Below are positions 44,445-52,664 of a DNA stretch of 64,000 nt, one piece after another. Location: contig NZ_CANTKB010000006.1 of the NCBI RefSeq assembly GCF_947654165.1, positions 1 through 64,000 on the forward strand, read 5' to 3'. Under the pieces are notes generated by a model, which was not told the DNA's origin, ran no database searches, and worked only from the letters and a program-made list of their open reading frames with translations. The stretch's first letter is position 1. The number at the start of each line of letters is the position of its first letter. The stretch comes from an uncultured Blautia sp. GTDB taxonomy: Bacteria > Bacillota > Clostridia > Lachnospirales > Lachnospiraceae. The translations under genes and the position numbers were made by a program.

Positions 44445-44491
44445 AAAAAAGTACCTCTCCGGTTTGGTAAAATATCCCGAAAAGGTACTTT
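44445..44491 (-). terminator. Terminator of the rubrerythrin gene
   Basis: On the minus strand AAGTACCT ... AGGTACTT with an inner TTTCGGGA/CCGGA stem, followed by TTTTTTC. Confidence 0.8.
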
Positions 44492-44497
44492 GGTCTC

Positions 44498-45034
44498 TTA
44501 ATAATTGTCAGCTTTTCTTTCAAAATAAGCTCTTGGGTGGGCACATACCGGACATATTTCGGGAGCCTCATCGCCTTCGTGGATATATCCGCAGTTTCTG
44601 CATTTCCATCCAAGAGGTGCATCTCCTTTGAAGGTGTTTCCTGACTTATAGTGTTCCAGTAATCTTAAATAGCGTTTTTCATGAGCGGCTTCTACTTTTG
44701 CTACGCCTTCGAATTTTGCAGCCAATTCAGGGAAACCTTCTTCTCTGGCTTCTCTGGCCATGCGTGCATACATGTCTGTCCATTCGTAGTTTTCTCCTTG
44801 AGCGGCATCTGTAAGATTTACTTCTATATCATGAATTCCGTGGAATTCTTTGAACCACATTTTTGCATGTTCTTTTTCCTGGTCTGCGGTTTCCAGATAA
44901 AGAGCAGCCAGCTGTTCGTAACCAGCTTTTTTTGCTGCGGAAGCGTAGAAGGTATACTTGGTTCGGGCTTGAGATTCCCCGGCAAATGCGTCCATTAAGT
45001 TTTTTTCTGTTTTTGTTCCTGCATACTTACTCAT
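44498..45034 (-). CDS. Rubrerythrin
   Basis: 178 residues. An N-terminal four-helix diiron domain with ESQARTKYTFYASAAKK, ETADQEKEHAKMWF and VAKVEAAHEKRY supplying the iron-binding Glu/His residues, and a C-terminal rubredoxin domain with CRNCGYIHEG and CPVCAHP. Reduces hydrogen peroxide in anaerobes. It follows the reverse rubrerythrin gene but is separated by a terminator, so expression may need read-through or its own promoter. RBS: AGGAGGG before the ATG. Confidence 0.95.
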   Translation of the reverse strand: MSKYAGTKTEKNLMDAFAGESQARTKYTFYASAAKKAGYEQLAALYLETADQEKEHAKMWFKEFHGIHDIEVNLTDAAQGENYEWTDMYARMAREAREEGFPELAAKFEGVAKVEAAHEKRYLRLLEHYKSGNTFKGDAPLGWKCRNCGYIHEGDEAPEICPVCAHPRAYFERKADNY

Positions 45035-45055
45035 AAATAAAACCCTCCTTGTACC

Positions 45056-45090
45056 AAAAAAGAGGGCAGCGGTATAGCCGATACCCTCTT
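45056..45090 (-). terminator. Terminator between the two rubrerythrin genes
   Basis: On the minus strand AAGAGGG ... CCCTCTT (45060-45066 with 45084-45090), followed by six T. Confidence 0.8.
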
Positions 45091-45118
45091 GGATTTCAAA
45101 GTTCAGATGCGGTCAGGA

Positions 45119-45661
45119 TTAACCGAAGTATCTCTTTAACAGACCTTCAAATGCTTTTCCGTGTCTTGCCTCGTCCCTGGCCATTTCATGAACAGTGTCA
45201 TGGATAGCGTCAAGGTTAGCTGCTTTTGCACGTTTAGCCAGGTCAAATTTACCTGCTGTAGCACCGTTTTCAGCTTCTACACGCATTTCCAGGTTTTTCT
45301 TTGTGCTGTCTGTAACAACTTCGCCTAATAACTCAGCGAATTTAGCAGCATGTTCTGCTTCTTCGTAAGCAGCTTTTTCCCAGTATAAACCGATTTCAGG
45401 ATATCCTTCTCTGTGAGCAACTCTAGCCATAGCCAGGTACATACCAACTTCTGAGCATTCACCTTCGAAGTTTGCTCTTAAATCAGCTAAGATATCTTCG
45501 CTAACGCCCTGAGCAACACCTACAACGTGTTCTGCAGCCCAGCTTCTCTCTGCTGTCTGTTCAACAAATTTTTCTGCTCCAACGCCACAAACCGGACATT
45601 TTTCAGGAGCTGCTTCACCTTCATAAACATAACCACATACGCTGCATACAAATTTTTTCAT
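45119..45661 (-). CDS. Reverse rubrerythrin (N-terminal rubredoxin, C-terminal diiron domain)
   Basis: 180 residues. The domain order is swapped relative to the neighbour: rubredoxin CSVCGYVYEG and CPVCGVG at residues 6-25, then a ferritin-like domain with ECSEVGMYLAMARVAHREGYPE, KAAYEEAEHAAKFAELL and MARDEARHGKAFEGLL. Reverse rubrerythrins of clostridia work with NADH:rubredoxin reductase in oxygen and peroxide removal. The promoter contains a PerR-type palindrome. Confidence 0.93.
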   Translation of the reverse strand: MKKFVCSVCGYVYEGEAAPEKCPVCGVGAEKFVEQTAERSWAAEHVVGVAQGVSEDILADLRANFEGECSEVGMYLAMARVAHREGYPEIGLYWEKAAYEEAEHAAKFAELLGEVVTDSTKKNLEMRVEAENGATAGKFDLAKRAKAANLDAIHDTVHEMARDEARHGKAFEGLLKRYFG

Positions 45662-45738
45662 AATTTTATATCTCCTTTTCTTAAATAAATTATTTTTTTA
45701 GTTATCTTATCTGGTCTGTGCCAGCTTTCTGTAAGTGA

Positions 45739-45759
45739 TAATAGTAATGATTACTATTA
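45739..45759. promoter_or_regulatory. PerR box over the reverse-rubrerythrin start site
   Basis: TAATAGTAATGATTACTATTA, a palindrome with perfect 10-base arms about one central base. It lies directly downstream of the -10 box, covering the expected transcription start, a repressing position. Confidence 0.85.
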
Positions 45760-45760
45760 C

Positions 45761-45789
45761 AATTTAGCATACTTGATAGAAATTGTCAA
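45761..45789 (-). promoter_or_regulatory. Promoter of reverse rubrerythrin
   Basis: On the minus strand TTGACA (45784-45789), a 17-base spacer and TAAATT (45761-45766). It overlaps the last codons of perR. Confidence 0.75.
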
Positions 45790-46192
45790 GAAGTTTTTTC
45801 TTTTTTTCTTCTTCTAAACATTGTTTACAGATACCATACAATGTAGTCCTGTGAGCAGAAATTTTTCCGTTAATATCTTCGGATGCTTTCTCTACAACAC
45901 AGTCTATCTCAGGTATTTCAATGTCCTGAATACAATGACAGTGGGTACAGATAAAATGGCTGTGAGGCTTGGTGTTGCAGTCAAACCGATCCGGCCCGTT
46001 ATCTATGGAAATCTTCGTGATTTCCCCCAGCTCCACAAGAAGAGAAAGGTTACGATAAACAGTCCCCAGACTGATATTTGGAAATTCTTCCTTCATTACG
46101 CCGTAGACATTGTCTGCGGTGGGGTGTTCTTTACAGCTTCTTACATATTCTCGTATGCATTCTCTCTGTCGGCTGTATTTTAAAGTAGCCAT
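45764..46192 (-). CDS. perR: Fur-family peroxide-sensing repressor, PerR type
   Basis: 142 residues. Winged helix (about 1-80, with NISLGTVYRNLSLL recognition helix) and metal-binding dimer domain. Structural zinc pairs: CTHCH and CKQCL. The regulatory site reads RFDCNTKPHSHF...IQDIE, keeping the Asp, HxH and second Asp of PerR, whereas Fur usually has Glu at the last position. It lies upstream of two rubrerythrins, and PerR-like boxes occur both in its own promoter and in theirs. Confidence 0.9.
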   Translation of the reverse strand: MATLKYSRQRECIREYVRSCKEHPTADNVYGVMKEEFPNISLGTVYRNLSLLVELGEITKISIDNGPDRFDCNTKPHSHFICTHCHCIQDIEIPEIDCVVEKASEDINGKISAHRTTLYGICKQCLEEEKKKKLLDNFYQVC

Positions 46193-46232
46193 CTGCTCTC
46201 CTTTCTATCTGCCATAAGAAGCTCTGGCTGAT

Positions 46233-46259
46233 TAATAACAGTAATTGTTACTGGTATTA
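46233..46259. promoter_or_regulatory. PerR box in the perR promoter
   Basis: A 27-base near-palindrome (TAATAACAGTAATT and mirror half) just downstream of the perR -10 box, sharing the core AGTAAT..TTACT with 45739-45759. Indicates autorepression. Confidence 0.8.
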
Positions 46260-46287
46260 AGATAACATATTGGATTAAATAAGTCAA
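46259..46287 (-). promoter_or_regulatory. Promoter of perR
   Basis: On the minus strand TTGACT (46282-46287), a 17-base spacer and TATCTT (46259-46264). Confidence 0.7.
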
Positions 46288-46402
46288 GTATAAAATTAAA
46301 GATTTCTAATTTTAATAAAAAAGATTTATACTCTTGAAGATATTATGGGTTATAAGGTATAATTTAAACAGATAGAATACTCAATGAGAAAAAGGTGAAC
46401 TT

Positions 46403-48667
46403 ATGGAGAAAAAGAATGCATGGATTGCTTTTAAGACATTGGGGCTGATTATGTCTATTGTTTTGATTATCAGTTATATTGGTGTACTTTTGAGTGATTT
46501 TGAAAATGATGTCAGACAGGAAGAGACACGAAGTGTTGTTTCCTCTATGGCAGACCTATCTGATCAGGCAGCAGAAATCGTAGAAGAGAGGATGAGTGCT
46601 GCTTTAAATACCATGGAGCATGCATCAAGGCTCTTGATTAACAGCGAGGACATTCAGGCAGAGGATGTTATGGAGCGTCTTAGAAGAACGCTGTTGGATG
46701 CTGATACAGGATTAGATCGATTTGGAATTGCCTTGCCGGACGGATTGAGCAAGGTCAATAACGGAGAAAGTGTGAATGTATCAGATAGAGAATACTTCCT
46801 TGAGAGTATGGAGGGAAATACCTTCGTAAGCGGTTCTGTAAAGTCAAGGATTGAAGACCTGGATGTATTCTTTCTTTCGGTACCTGTTTTCGACGAACAG
46901 AATGAAGTGAAAGGTGTCTTGTACGGAATTATTGAGACTGAACAGTTCAAGGTATACAAAAATATAGAATTGGAGAAGAGAAACCAGAATATTTATATTG
47001 TGGATATCCATGGACAGTATATCAGTCGGTTTATGGGAGCAGAGGCGATGCTCAGCCAGAATAATTTTTTTGATGACCTGGAAGAGAGGAAAAGTTCGTT
47101 ACCCGTAAACAAAGTATTAAAGAATATGGAACAGGGAATTTCCAGTTATATGGAAATAAAAAAAGAAGATGAAAGTGCTTATGTTTATGTCACTCCAAGC
47201 AATATTAAGAATTGGTATATTGTTACAGTAATAAGCGAGGCGGTAATCAGTGAAAGAGTATCTCATCTTCAGGGACATGCTGTAAATCTTATCACAAAGA
47301 TTACGATTCTTATGTTTCTTTTCCTGATAGGTTATTTTCTGGTGATTTCTTTCGAGAAGAAAAAAACCGAGAAGATCAATCAGGAGTTGAGAATACGGGA
47401 CAGTATTTTCCAGATTGCAACTGCAGAGATGGATAGCTTTGTATTCCTTTATGATGCAACTAAGGATAAGATGGACTTTATGAGCGAGAATATTAAAGCT
47501 TTGGGGGTGCCGAAAAGTGTTAAACAGGTTTCCAAAGAAATGTTAGAGCATGTTTCTGCGGAAAATGCGGAGGAAATAAGGAAATCCATAGAAACAGTGC
47601 AGATGGAATTGAAAGAAGGGAAGAAGACCTCAGAGATTGAACTTCAGATTGTGAAAGGGTTTGAAATCGTATATTATCAGGTAAAGATGACGCACTTATA
47701 CGATGTCCAAAATCACCCTGTACGTTCTGTTGGAATGGTTTACGATGTAACGGAAAAGAAGCAGAAAGAGCTTTTATTAAAAAGAGAAGAGAAAATACGG
47801 AACCTGTTCATGGCAGATACCATTGCTTTTTATGAGATTGATATAGAAAAAGATATCGTCGTAAAGGAATGTGCAGATCGTAGAAAAGAGGTTGGAAAAT
47901 ATTCGGATATTCTGGAGCAGTTTGTAGAGAAGAGAGTGCTGGAGCGGTATCAGGATCAAGTAAGAGAACGCTGTTCTCTGGAATATATGAAACAATGTTT
48001 CAAGCAGAGAATTTATGATTATATCATTGAGTATGAATATGTCAGACATGACGGTTCTCCCTACTGGGTAGCCTGTGAAATGCATCTGGAAGAGGATAAA
48101 GGAAGAAAAAAGGCATTTATGACGGTCAGAGATATAGACAGTAAGAAAAGAAAAGAACTTCATCTGGAGAAACAGGCTGTTTTTGATGCTCTTACACAGC
48201 TATATAATCGCAGTGCCGGAATAAAAAGAATCAACAAAGCACTGGAGGACATGCAGCCGGGAGAAATCAGTGTCTTTTTGATTCTGGATATTGATAATTT
48301 TAAACAGATAAATGATAACTTCGGACATATCGTAGGAGATCAGGTGCTGGTGGATGTGGCAAAAATCATGAAGAATCACTTTAGAACGTATGATGTGCTC
48401 TGTCGTCTGGGTGGTGATGAATTTGTGATTTTTATCCAGACAATACCAGCAGAAGCATTGGATAAGATTATCAGAAGTCTCTTGAAGAAACTTGTCCTCA
48501 CCTATGGAAATGGAGAGAGAGAAGTCACTATCAGTGCATCTATAGGGGCATCCCTTGCACCTGTGCAGGGAGTGGATTTCAACCAGCTTTATGAAAAAGC
48601 AGACAGGGCATTGTACCAGGTGAAAAAAACAACCAAGAATGATTATATGATCTATAAGGAAGAATAA
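46403..48667 (+). CDS. Membrane diguanylate cyclase (dCache-PAS-GGDEF)
   Basis: 754 residues. Membrane segments near 10-30 and 292-315 frame an extracellular dCache-like sensor. Two PAS-like regions follow (about 330-450 and 460-585), then a GGDEF domain. The active site GGDEF is at residues 670-674, and the inhibitory RxxD site is present exactly five residues before it (RTYD-VLCRL). It should make cyclic di-GMP and be product-inhibited. No EAL or HD-GYP domain and no c-di-GMP riboswitch were seen in the window. Convergent with the type IV pilus-like operon. Confidence 0.92.
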   Translation: MEKKNAWIAFKTLGLIMSIVLIISYIGVLLSDFENDVRQEETRSVVSSMADLSDQAAEIVEERMSAALNTMEHASRLLINSEDIQAEDVMERLRRTLLDADTGLDRFGIALPDGLSKVNNGESVNVSDREYFLESMEGNTFVSGSVKSRIEDLDVFFLSVPVFDEQNEVKGVLYGIIETEQFKVYKNIELEKRNQNIYIVDIHGQYISRFMGAEAMLSQNNFFDDLEERKSSLPVNKVLKNMEQGISSYMEIKKEDESAYVYVTPSNIKNWYIVTVISEAVISERVSHLQGHAVNLITKITILMFLFLIGYFLVISFEKKKTEKINQELRIRDSIFQIATAEMDSFVFLYDATKDKMDFMSENIKALGVPKSVKQVSKEMLEHVSAENAEEIRKSIETVQMELKEGKKTSEIELQIVKGFEIVYYQVKMTHLYDVQNHPVRSVGMVYDVTEKKQKELLLKREEKIRNLFMADTIAFYEIDIEKDIVVKECADRRKEVGKYSDILEQFVEKRVLERYQDQVRERCSLEYMKQCFKQRIYDYIIEYEYVRHDGSPYWVACEMHLEEDKGRKKAFMTVRDIDSKKRKELHLEKQAVFDALTQLYNRSAGIKRINKALEDMQPGEISVFLILDIDNFKQINDNFGHIVGDQVLVDVAKIMKNHFRTYDVLCRLGGDEFVIFIQTIPAEALDKIIRSLLKKLVLTYGNGEREVTISASIGASLAPVQGVDFNQLYEKADRALYQVKKTTKNDYMIYKEE

Positions 48668-48671
48668 AAAG

Positions 48672-48717
48672 TCAGGAATGTCAGCACCCGGTTTTGGGTA
48701 AGACATTCCTGTTTTTT
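48672..48717. terminator. Terminator between the cyclase gene and pilT
   Basis: CAGGAATGTC ... GACATTCCTG with inner CCGG/CCC-type pairing, then TTTTTTG. Serves the plus-strand cyclase gene and probably the convergent pil operon. Confidence 0.9.
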
Positions 48718-48722
48718 GTATT

Positions 48723-49787
48723 TTACCGGGGCAGTTTTTTGCTCAGCATATCTACATTGGAAGCATAAGTCAGTGCGGTATCCCGGGTGATCTTTCCTGC
48801 ACGGAAAAGATTCAGAAGACTGGTGTCCATGGAAACCATAGAAGGATTGTTCATGGAAGAATAGAGTACACCGTCAATCTGAGGAATCTTATTATCACGG
48901 ATCATATTTCGGATAGCCGGAGTCACGGTCATGATCTCAAAGGCTGCAGCCATTTTTCCGTCTGTGGAGGGGACAAGCTGCTGGGAAACCACAGCTTGGA
49001 GTACCATAGAAAGCTGAATGGCGATCTGACGCTGCTGGTTGGGCGGAAATACGTCGATAATACGGTCAATGGTATTGGCAGCTCCGATGGTGTGCAGGGT
49101 AGAAATGATCAAATGTCCGGTTTCAGCGGCTGTCATAGCTACATTGGTGGTTTCGTAGTCTCTCATTTCCCCCAGTAAGATAACATCAGGGCTTTGCCGC
49201 AGAGTGGCTCTTAATGCAGTTACATAGCTTTGCGTATCCAGATTCACCTCTCGCTGGCTGACAATACTCTTTTTGTGAGGATGAAGGAATTCCAGAGGGT
49301 CTTCCAAAGTGATGATGTGCCGCTCCATGGTATTGTTGATCTTGTCCACCATACAGGCCAGAGTGGTGGATTTTCCGCTTCCTGCCGGACCGGTCACTAA
49401 GACAAGACCTTTGTTCAGGCTGCCGAAATCAATGACCTGATCCGGAATGCCGAGTTCATGAGGTTCCGGCAGGGAGAAAGTAATTACGCGGATCACAGCA
49501 GCAATGGAGCCCCTTTGACGGAAGGTATTTACACGGAATCTGGAAACCCCTTTGATGGCAAAGGAGAAGTCATCATCTCCTGTGTCAAAGAGCTGCTGGA
49601 TATTTCTGTGGTTGGCAAGTTCATAAATCTGTTTCACCAGATCCCGGGTATCATCAGGAAGAAGCTTGACGTCATTGACTCTCTTGATAGAGCCGTGAAG
49701 ACGGTAGGAAAGCGGAAGCCCGGCTACGAGAAAAATATCAGAAGCCTGGGCATTTGAGGCAGTTTCAAGTAATTCTTTGATATTCAT
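48723..49787 (-). CDS. pilT: PilT-type type IV pilus ATPase
   Basis: 354 residues. Walker A GPAGSGKST, Asp box, Walker B ILLGEMRD, His box ETGHLIISTLHT, and the retraction-specific AIRNxIR motif (here TPAIRNMIRDNKIPQ), all as in PilT. It is last in a seven-gene operon with a PilC-like protein and small pilin-like proteins. No PilB-type assembly ATPase is present in the window. Divided from the preceding gene by 13 bases. Confidence 0.93.
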   Translation of the reverse strand: MNIKELLETASNAQASDIFLVAGLPLSYRLHGSIKRVNDVKLLPDDTRDLVKQIYELANHRNIQQLFDTGDDDFSFAIKGVSRFRVNTFRQRGSIAAVIRVITFSLPEPHELGIPDQVIDFGSLNKGLVLVTGPAGSGKSTTLACMVDKINNTMERHIITLEDPLEFLHPHKKSIVSQREVNLDTQSYVTALRATLRQSPDVILLGEMRDYETTNVAMTAAETGHLIISTLHTIGAANTIDRIIDVFPPNQQRQIAIQLSMVLQAVVSQQLVPSTDGKMAAAFEIMTVTPAIRNMIRDNKIPQIDGVLYSSMNNPSMVSMDTSLLNLFRAGKITRDTALTYASNVDMLSKKLPR

Positions 49788-49800
49788 AAGGAACCTCCTG

Positions 49801-50274
49801 TTACATTAGATTCAGGGTGGTGTCTCCATCCCATTCTTTGGTGGAAATTTCCTGCCAGGAAGTGATGGTATAGAGAGAATCCCCTTGTTTTTCCGGTATT
49901 TTCAGAGAAAGGGAAATATGCAGTGCCTGATTTTCATTCATGGGAATCTCATAAGAAATCTCAGGAAAAGAAGAACAGTCCACATCCTCCAGTTTTTCAA
50001 GTTCATTTCGAAGGGTATCGAAATACTCCTCTGTATTCTCTAAATAATTTTTTTCCAAGATTCGGTCAATTTCATCCAGAATTTCTTCAGCCTTGTTCGA
50101 GGCTTCATAATAATTCTCTGTCCGATGGGCAATTTTTTGGCTGTAAGCGAAATCTTTGTTAGCACTTGCCACAGACAGAACGGCAAAGGTCACAAGACAC
50201 AGGATAATAAAAATGACCAGCATGGATGCAGAACCGATATTCACACCAGGATAGTTTTTCTTTTCGTTTTTCAT
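49801..50274 (-). CDS. Small single-pass membrane protein of the pil operon
   Basis: About 157 residues. One N-terminal membrane helix (GSASMLVIFIILCLVTFAVLS) followed by a helical region and a beta-rich tail, like a minor pilin, but without a clear prepilin cleavage motif. Start ATG 50274 is preceded by AGGAGGGG and lies just past the upstream stop codon; a longer frame from 50298 overlaps it. Family not recognised; assignment as pilin-like comes from operon position and topology. Confidence 0.65.
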   Translation of the reverse strand: MKNEKKNYPGVNIGSASMLVIFIILCLVTFAVLSVASANKDFAYSQKIAHRTENYYEASNKAEEILDEIDRILEKNYLENTEEYFDTLRNELEKLEDVDCSSFPEISYEIPMNENQALHISLSLKIPEKQGDSLYTITSWQEISTKEWDGDTTLNLM

Positions 50275-50279
50275 CTGTG

Positions 50280-50729
50280 TCAGTCCCCTCCTTTCCAAGT
50301 ATAAGGCAGATGTACCTTTACCGGAAGTTCATAAATGATTTCTTTTGAAGCCTCAGCCATAAGCGAAACCTCTGCAGAGACCATGGTTTCCCCGGTGTCT
50401 AAGAGAATTTCCAGAATATAATCCGCATCCCCCGGGGAACACGCCTGAAATTCTTCATCATAGTAAGCGAGCAGGGGCTTCTCTTGTGAAACCGTAAGCT
50501 GTGGCATAAGTTCCCGGAGAACTTCCTCTGAACCTTCGCATTGACGTATGGATTCTGCGGCAGAGGAGCACAGGTTTACGGCAGTATTTAATTCTTTTGT
50601 CTGTCTGCTGAGTAAATGAGATTTTACAAAGAGCTGCAGACAAACACTGCTTGCCAGGGCAAAAAATACAATGGCAATGATTAATTCCATTAAAAACAAA
50701 CTGGATTTGTGTGCCTGATATTTTTTCAT
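50280..50729 (-). CDS. Pseudopilin-like protein
   Basis: 149 residues. The N terminus SSLFLMELIIAIVFFALASSVCLQL resembles a class III pilin helix: the Glu at the +5 position of LFLMELI is kept, but Ser replaces the usual Gly before the cleavage site. A C-terminal globular part of about 100 residues. Twelve bases separate it from the upstream gene. Probably a minor pilin. Confidence 0.7.
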   Translation of the reverse strand: MKKYQAHKSSLFLMELIIAIVFFALASSVCLQLFVKSHLLSRQTKELNTAVNLCSSAAESIRQCEGSEEVLRELMPQLTVSQEKPLLAYYDEEFQACSPGDADYILEILLDTGETMVSAEVSLMAEASKEIIYELPVKVHLPYTWKGGD

Positions 50730-50740
50730 AAGGTTCTCCT

Positions 50741-51223
50741 TTACCTGCTTTTGATTCCTGTGGTAATGCTGTCCCGGCTGCCGTCTTTTGTGGTGATGGT
50801 AAAACGAAACAGGGAATCCGTTACCGCTTCGGCCTGAAAAGAACGGATTTCCAGAATGTCTTTTCCTGATTCCAAAGAGAGGTTGGTGCCTTCTTTTATA
50901 TAAAGTTCTTTTAGGTGTCCCTGATATTCATAGATATAGGTACAATAGTTTGTGTCATTGATGGTTTCTTCTAAGAGAAGGCAAGGTTTGTCTTCCAGTG
51001 TGTCTACAGAAACTCCGCCCTCAAAATCTCCCTGATGAATCTTTTCGCTGATATAGGAAAGAACAGTGCGGGAGGCATCCTGGTCTATGGATTCTCTGGT
51101 GGTGGACCGATAGATGTTGGCCGCCAGAAGAATGACCACCAGGGAAGAAACTGCAAAGACAAAAAACAGGGAAATGGGAAAAATAAAATCAATGACATGG
51201 TTTCGCTGTTTCCCAATGTTCAT
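50741..51223 (-). CDS. DUF4860-like pilin-associated protein
   Basis: 160 residues. One N-terminal membrane helix (FIFPISLFFVFAVSSLVVILLAA) without a Glu at +5, then a beta-rich domain rich in acidic residues. I associate it with DUF4860, a family found in Lachnospiraceae pil loci, with moderate certainty. It starts 2 bases after the upstream stop codon. Confidence 0.65.
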   Translation of the reverse strand: MNIGKQRNHVIDFIFPISLFFVFAVSSLVVILLAANIYRSTTRESIDQDASRTVLSYISEKIHQGDFEGGVSVDTLEDKPCLLLEETINDTNYCTYIYEYQGHLKELYIKEGTNLSLESGKDILEIRSFQAEAVTDSLFRFTITTKDGSRDSITTGIKSR

Positions 51224-51225
51224 AG

Positions 51226-51582
51226 TTACCTTCCTTTCAGGATTTGTGAAGCATCTCTGGGGATGATGGTAATGTCTGGCATGATATTTTGCCCCAGAAC
51301 TTCATATCCGATAAAAAATTTTTCTTTGTCATAGCGAAGACCATAGTGTTCTTCTAAGTAAGCAAGGCTTTCCGGATACTGTCCTTCCGCTGCATAGCAA
51401 TGAACAACTGCTCTTTGAACCGCCTGCTTCAGAATATCCAGTTCTGTCTGAGAGGCTTCCCGTGACATCCAGTTGACTCCAAGAGTAAAACACAGAAATA
51501 TTCCAAGAAAAAGAAGTACAGAAAGTATAAAATTTCTGGAAGTTCCGGTGTCGGAGGTCTCTTTGCTTTGAAAACGTTTCAT
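51226..51582 (-). CDS. Small pilin-like membrane protein
   Basis: 118 residues. N-terminal helix NFILSVLLFLGIFLCFTLGV, then a short globular part with GQYPESLAYLEEHYGL, a pattern often seen in type IV pilins and pseudopilins (the 'YP' after the helix). No prepilin peptidase motif with Gly before the helix. Overlapped by a shadow frame. Placed directly after pilC. Confidence 0.65.
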   Translation of the reverse strand: MKRFQSKETSDTGTSRNFILSVLLFLGIFLCFTLGVNWMSREASQTELDILKQAVQRAVVHCYAAEGQYPESLAYLEEHYGLRYDKEKFFIGYEVLGQNIMPDITIIPRDASQILKGR

Positions 51583-51599
51583 CGTACATTCCTCCTTCT

Positions 51600-52652
51600 T
51601 TACAGGCCGGACATGATTCCCATAAGCGGAAGCATGACAGAGAGCAGGATGATTCCCACAATCACGGACAAGATGATCACCAGAGTGGGTTCTAATACAG
51701 AAAGCATATGATTGATTCTGGAATCAAGCTCGTCTTCATATTTTTCTGCAATGTCAGTCATAACGGTATCCATACTTCCGGCTCTGGCCGCAAGAGAAGT
51801 CATACGTCCGTAGATACCGGAGAAAATACCGGTTTCTGTCAGAGCAGCAGAGAAATCCATTCCCTCTGACACCAGTTTCTGACATTCCGCCAGTTTTTTC
51901 TGAAAGACTTCATTGTCAATAAGACCGGAAGCCAGTTCGGCGGCATAGTCGGGGTTCAGCCCGCTGCGAAGTGCCAGGGACATGACCCCTGCGAATCTGC
52001 AGGATGCTGTCTTATCGTAAAGATTCCTGAAAAACGGAATAGGATAGCTGAAACGTCGAAATGCAATCCTGCCTTTTTTGGTTTTCGTAAAGAATAAAAA
52101 TAAGGCAATGATAAGCCCAAGAAGCAGGATCAGGACAATAGAATATCGGTTGATGGCAGTTCCAAGTCCCAGAAGTCCTTTGGAAAAACCGGTCATTTCC
52201 TGTCCTAACTGTGCAAAAACCTGGTTGAAAATAGGCATGACTTTTGTGATCAAAACTAAAATGACTGCAATCATCATAGTGATCATGATCAAAGGATAGA
52301 CAACTGCACTTCGGATGGATTTCTGAATGTTTTCTTCCCTCTGATAGTGAGAGGAAAGAGAATCCATAACTTCATCAAGACGTCCGGTCTGTTCTCCGAT
52401 ATCCACCATATGAAGGGCATAGGATGGAAATACCTGAGATGCTTCCAGAGCACTGTGCAGATTTCCGGTTTCCATTAAAGTATCGTAAATCGTCTGCAGA
52501 ATTTCTTTTTCCTGAGCACCGGAAGCTTCTTCCAGCATAATGGAAATACCTTCCATAGAAGAGATTCCCGATCTCAGGATCAAGCTCATCTGGCTGCAGA
52601 AGGATGATAGTTCTGTATTTGATAAAGGCTTTTGGCCGCTTTGTTTTCCCAT
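51600..52652 (-). CDS. pilC: PilC/GspF-family inner membrane platform protein
   Basis: 350 residues, with the two-part T2SSF domain repeated: first half around ELSSFCSQMSLILRSGISSMEGISIMLEE and second around FAGVMSLALRSGLNPDYAAELASG. Hydrophobic segments near 110-150, 160-190 and 320-350. It would organise assembly or retraction of the pilus with PilT. Second gene of the operon. Confidence 0.93.
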   Translation of the reverse strand: MGKQSGQKPLSNTELSSFCSQMSLILRSGISSMEGISIMLEEASGAQEKEILQTIYDTLMETGNLHSALEASQVFPSYALHMVDIGEQTGRLDEVMDSLSSHYQREENIQKSIRSAVVYPLIMITMMIAVILVLITKVMPIFNQVFAQLGQEMTGFSKGLLGLGTAINRYSIVLILLLGLIIALFLFFTKTKKGRIAFRRFSYPIPFFRNLYDKTASCRFAGVMSLALRSGLNPDYAAELASGLIDNEVFQKKLAECQKLVSEGMDFSAALTETGIFSGIYGRMTSLAARAGSMDTVMTDIAEKYEDELDSRINHMLSVLEPTLVIILSVIVGIILLSVMLPLMGIMSGL

Positions 52653-52664
52653 AGCTCTCTCCTT

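Noticed and set aside
50458..51661. Additional small frames inside the pil operon (50458-50643 and 51329-51661)
   Set aside because: They overlap the pilin-like genes in other frames and lack ribosome binding sites.
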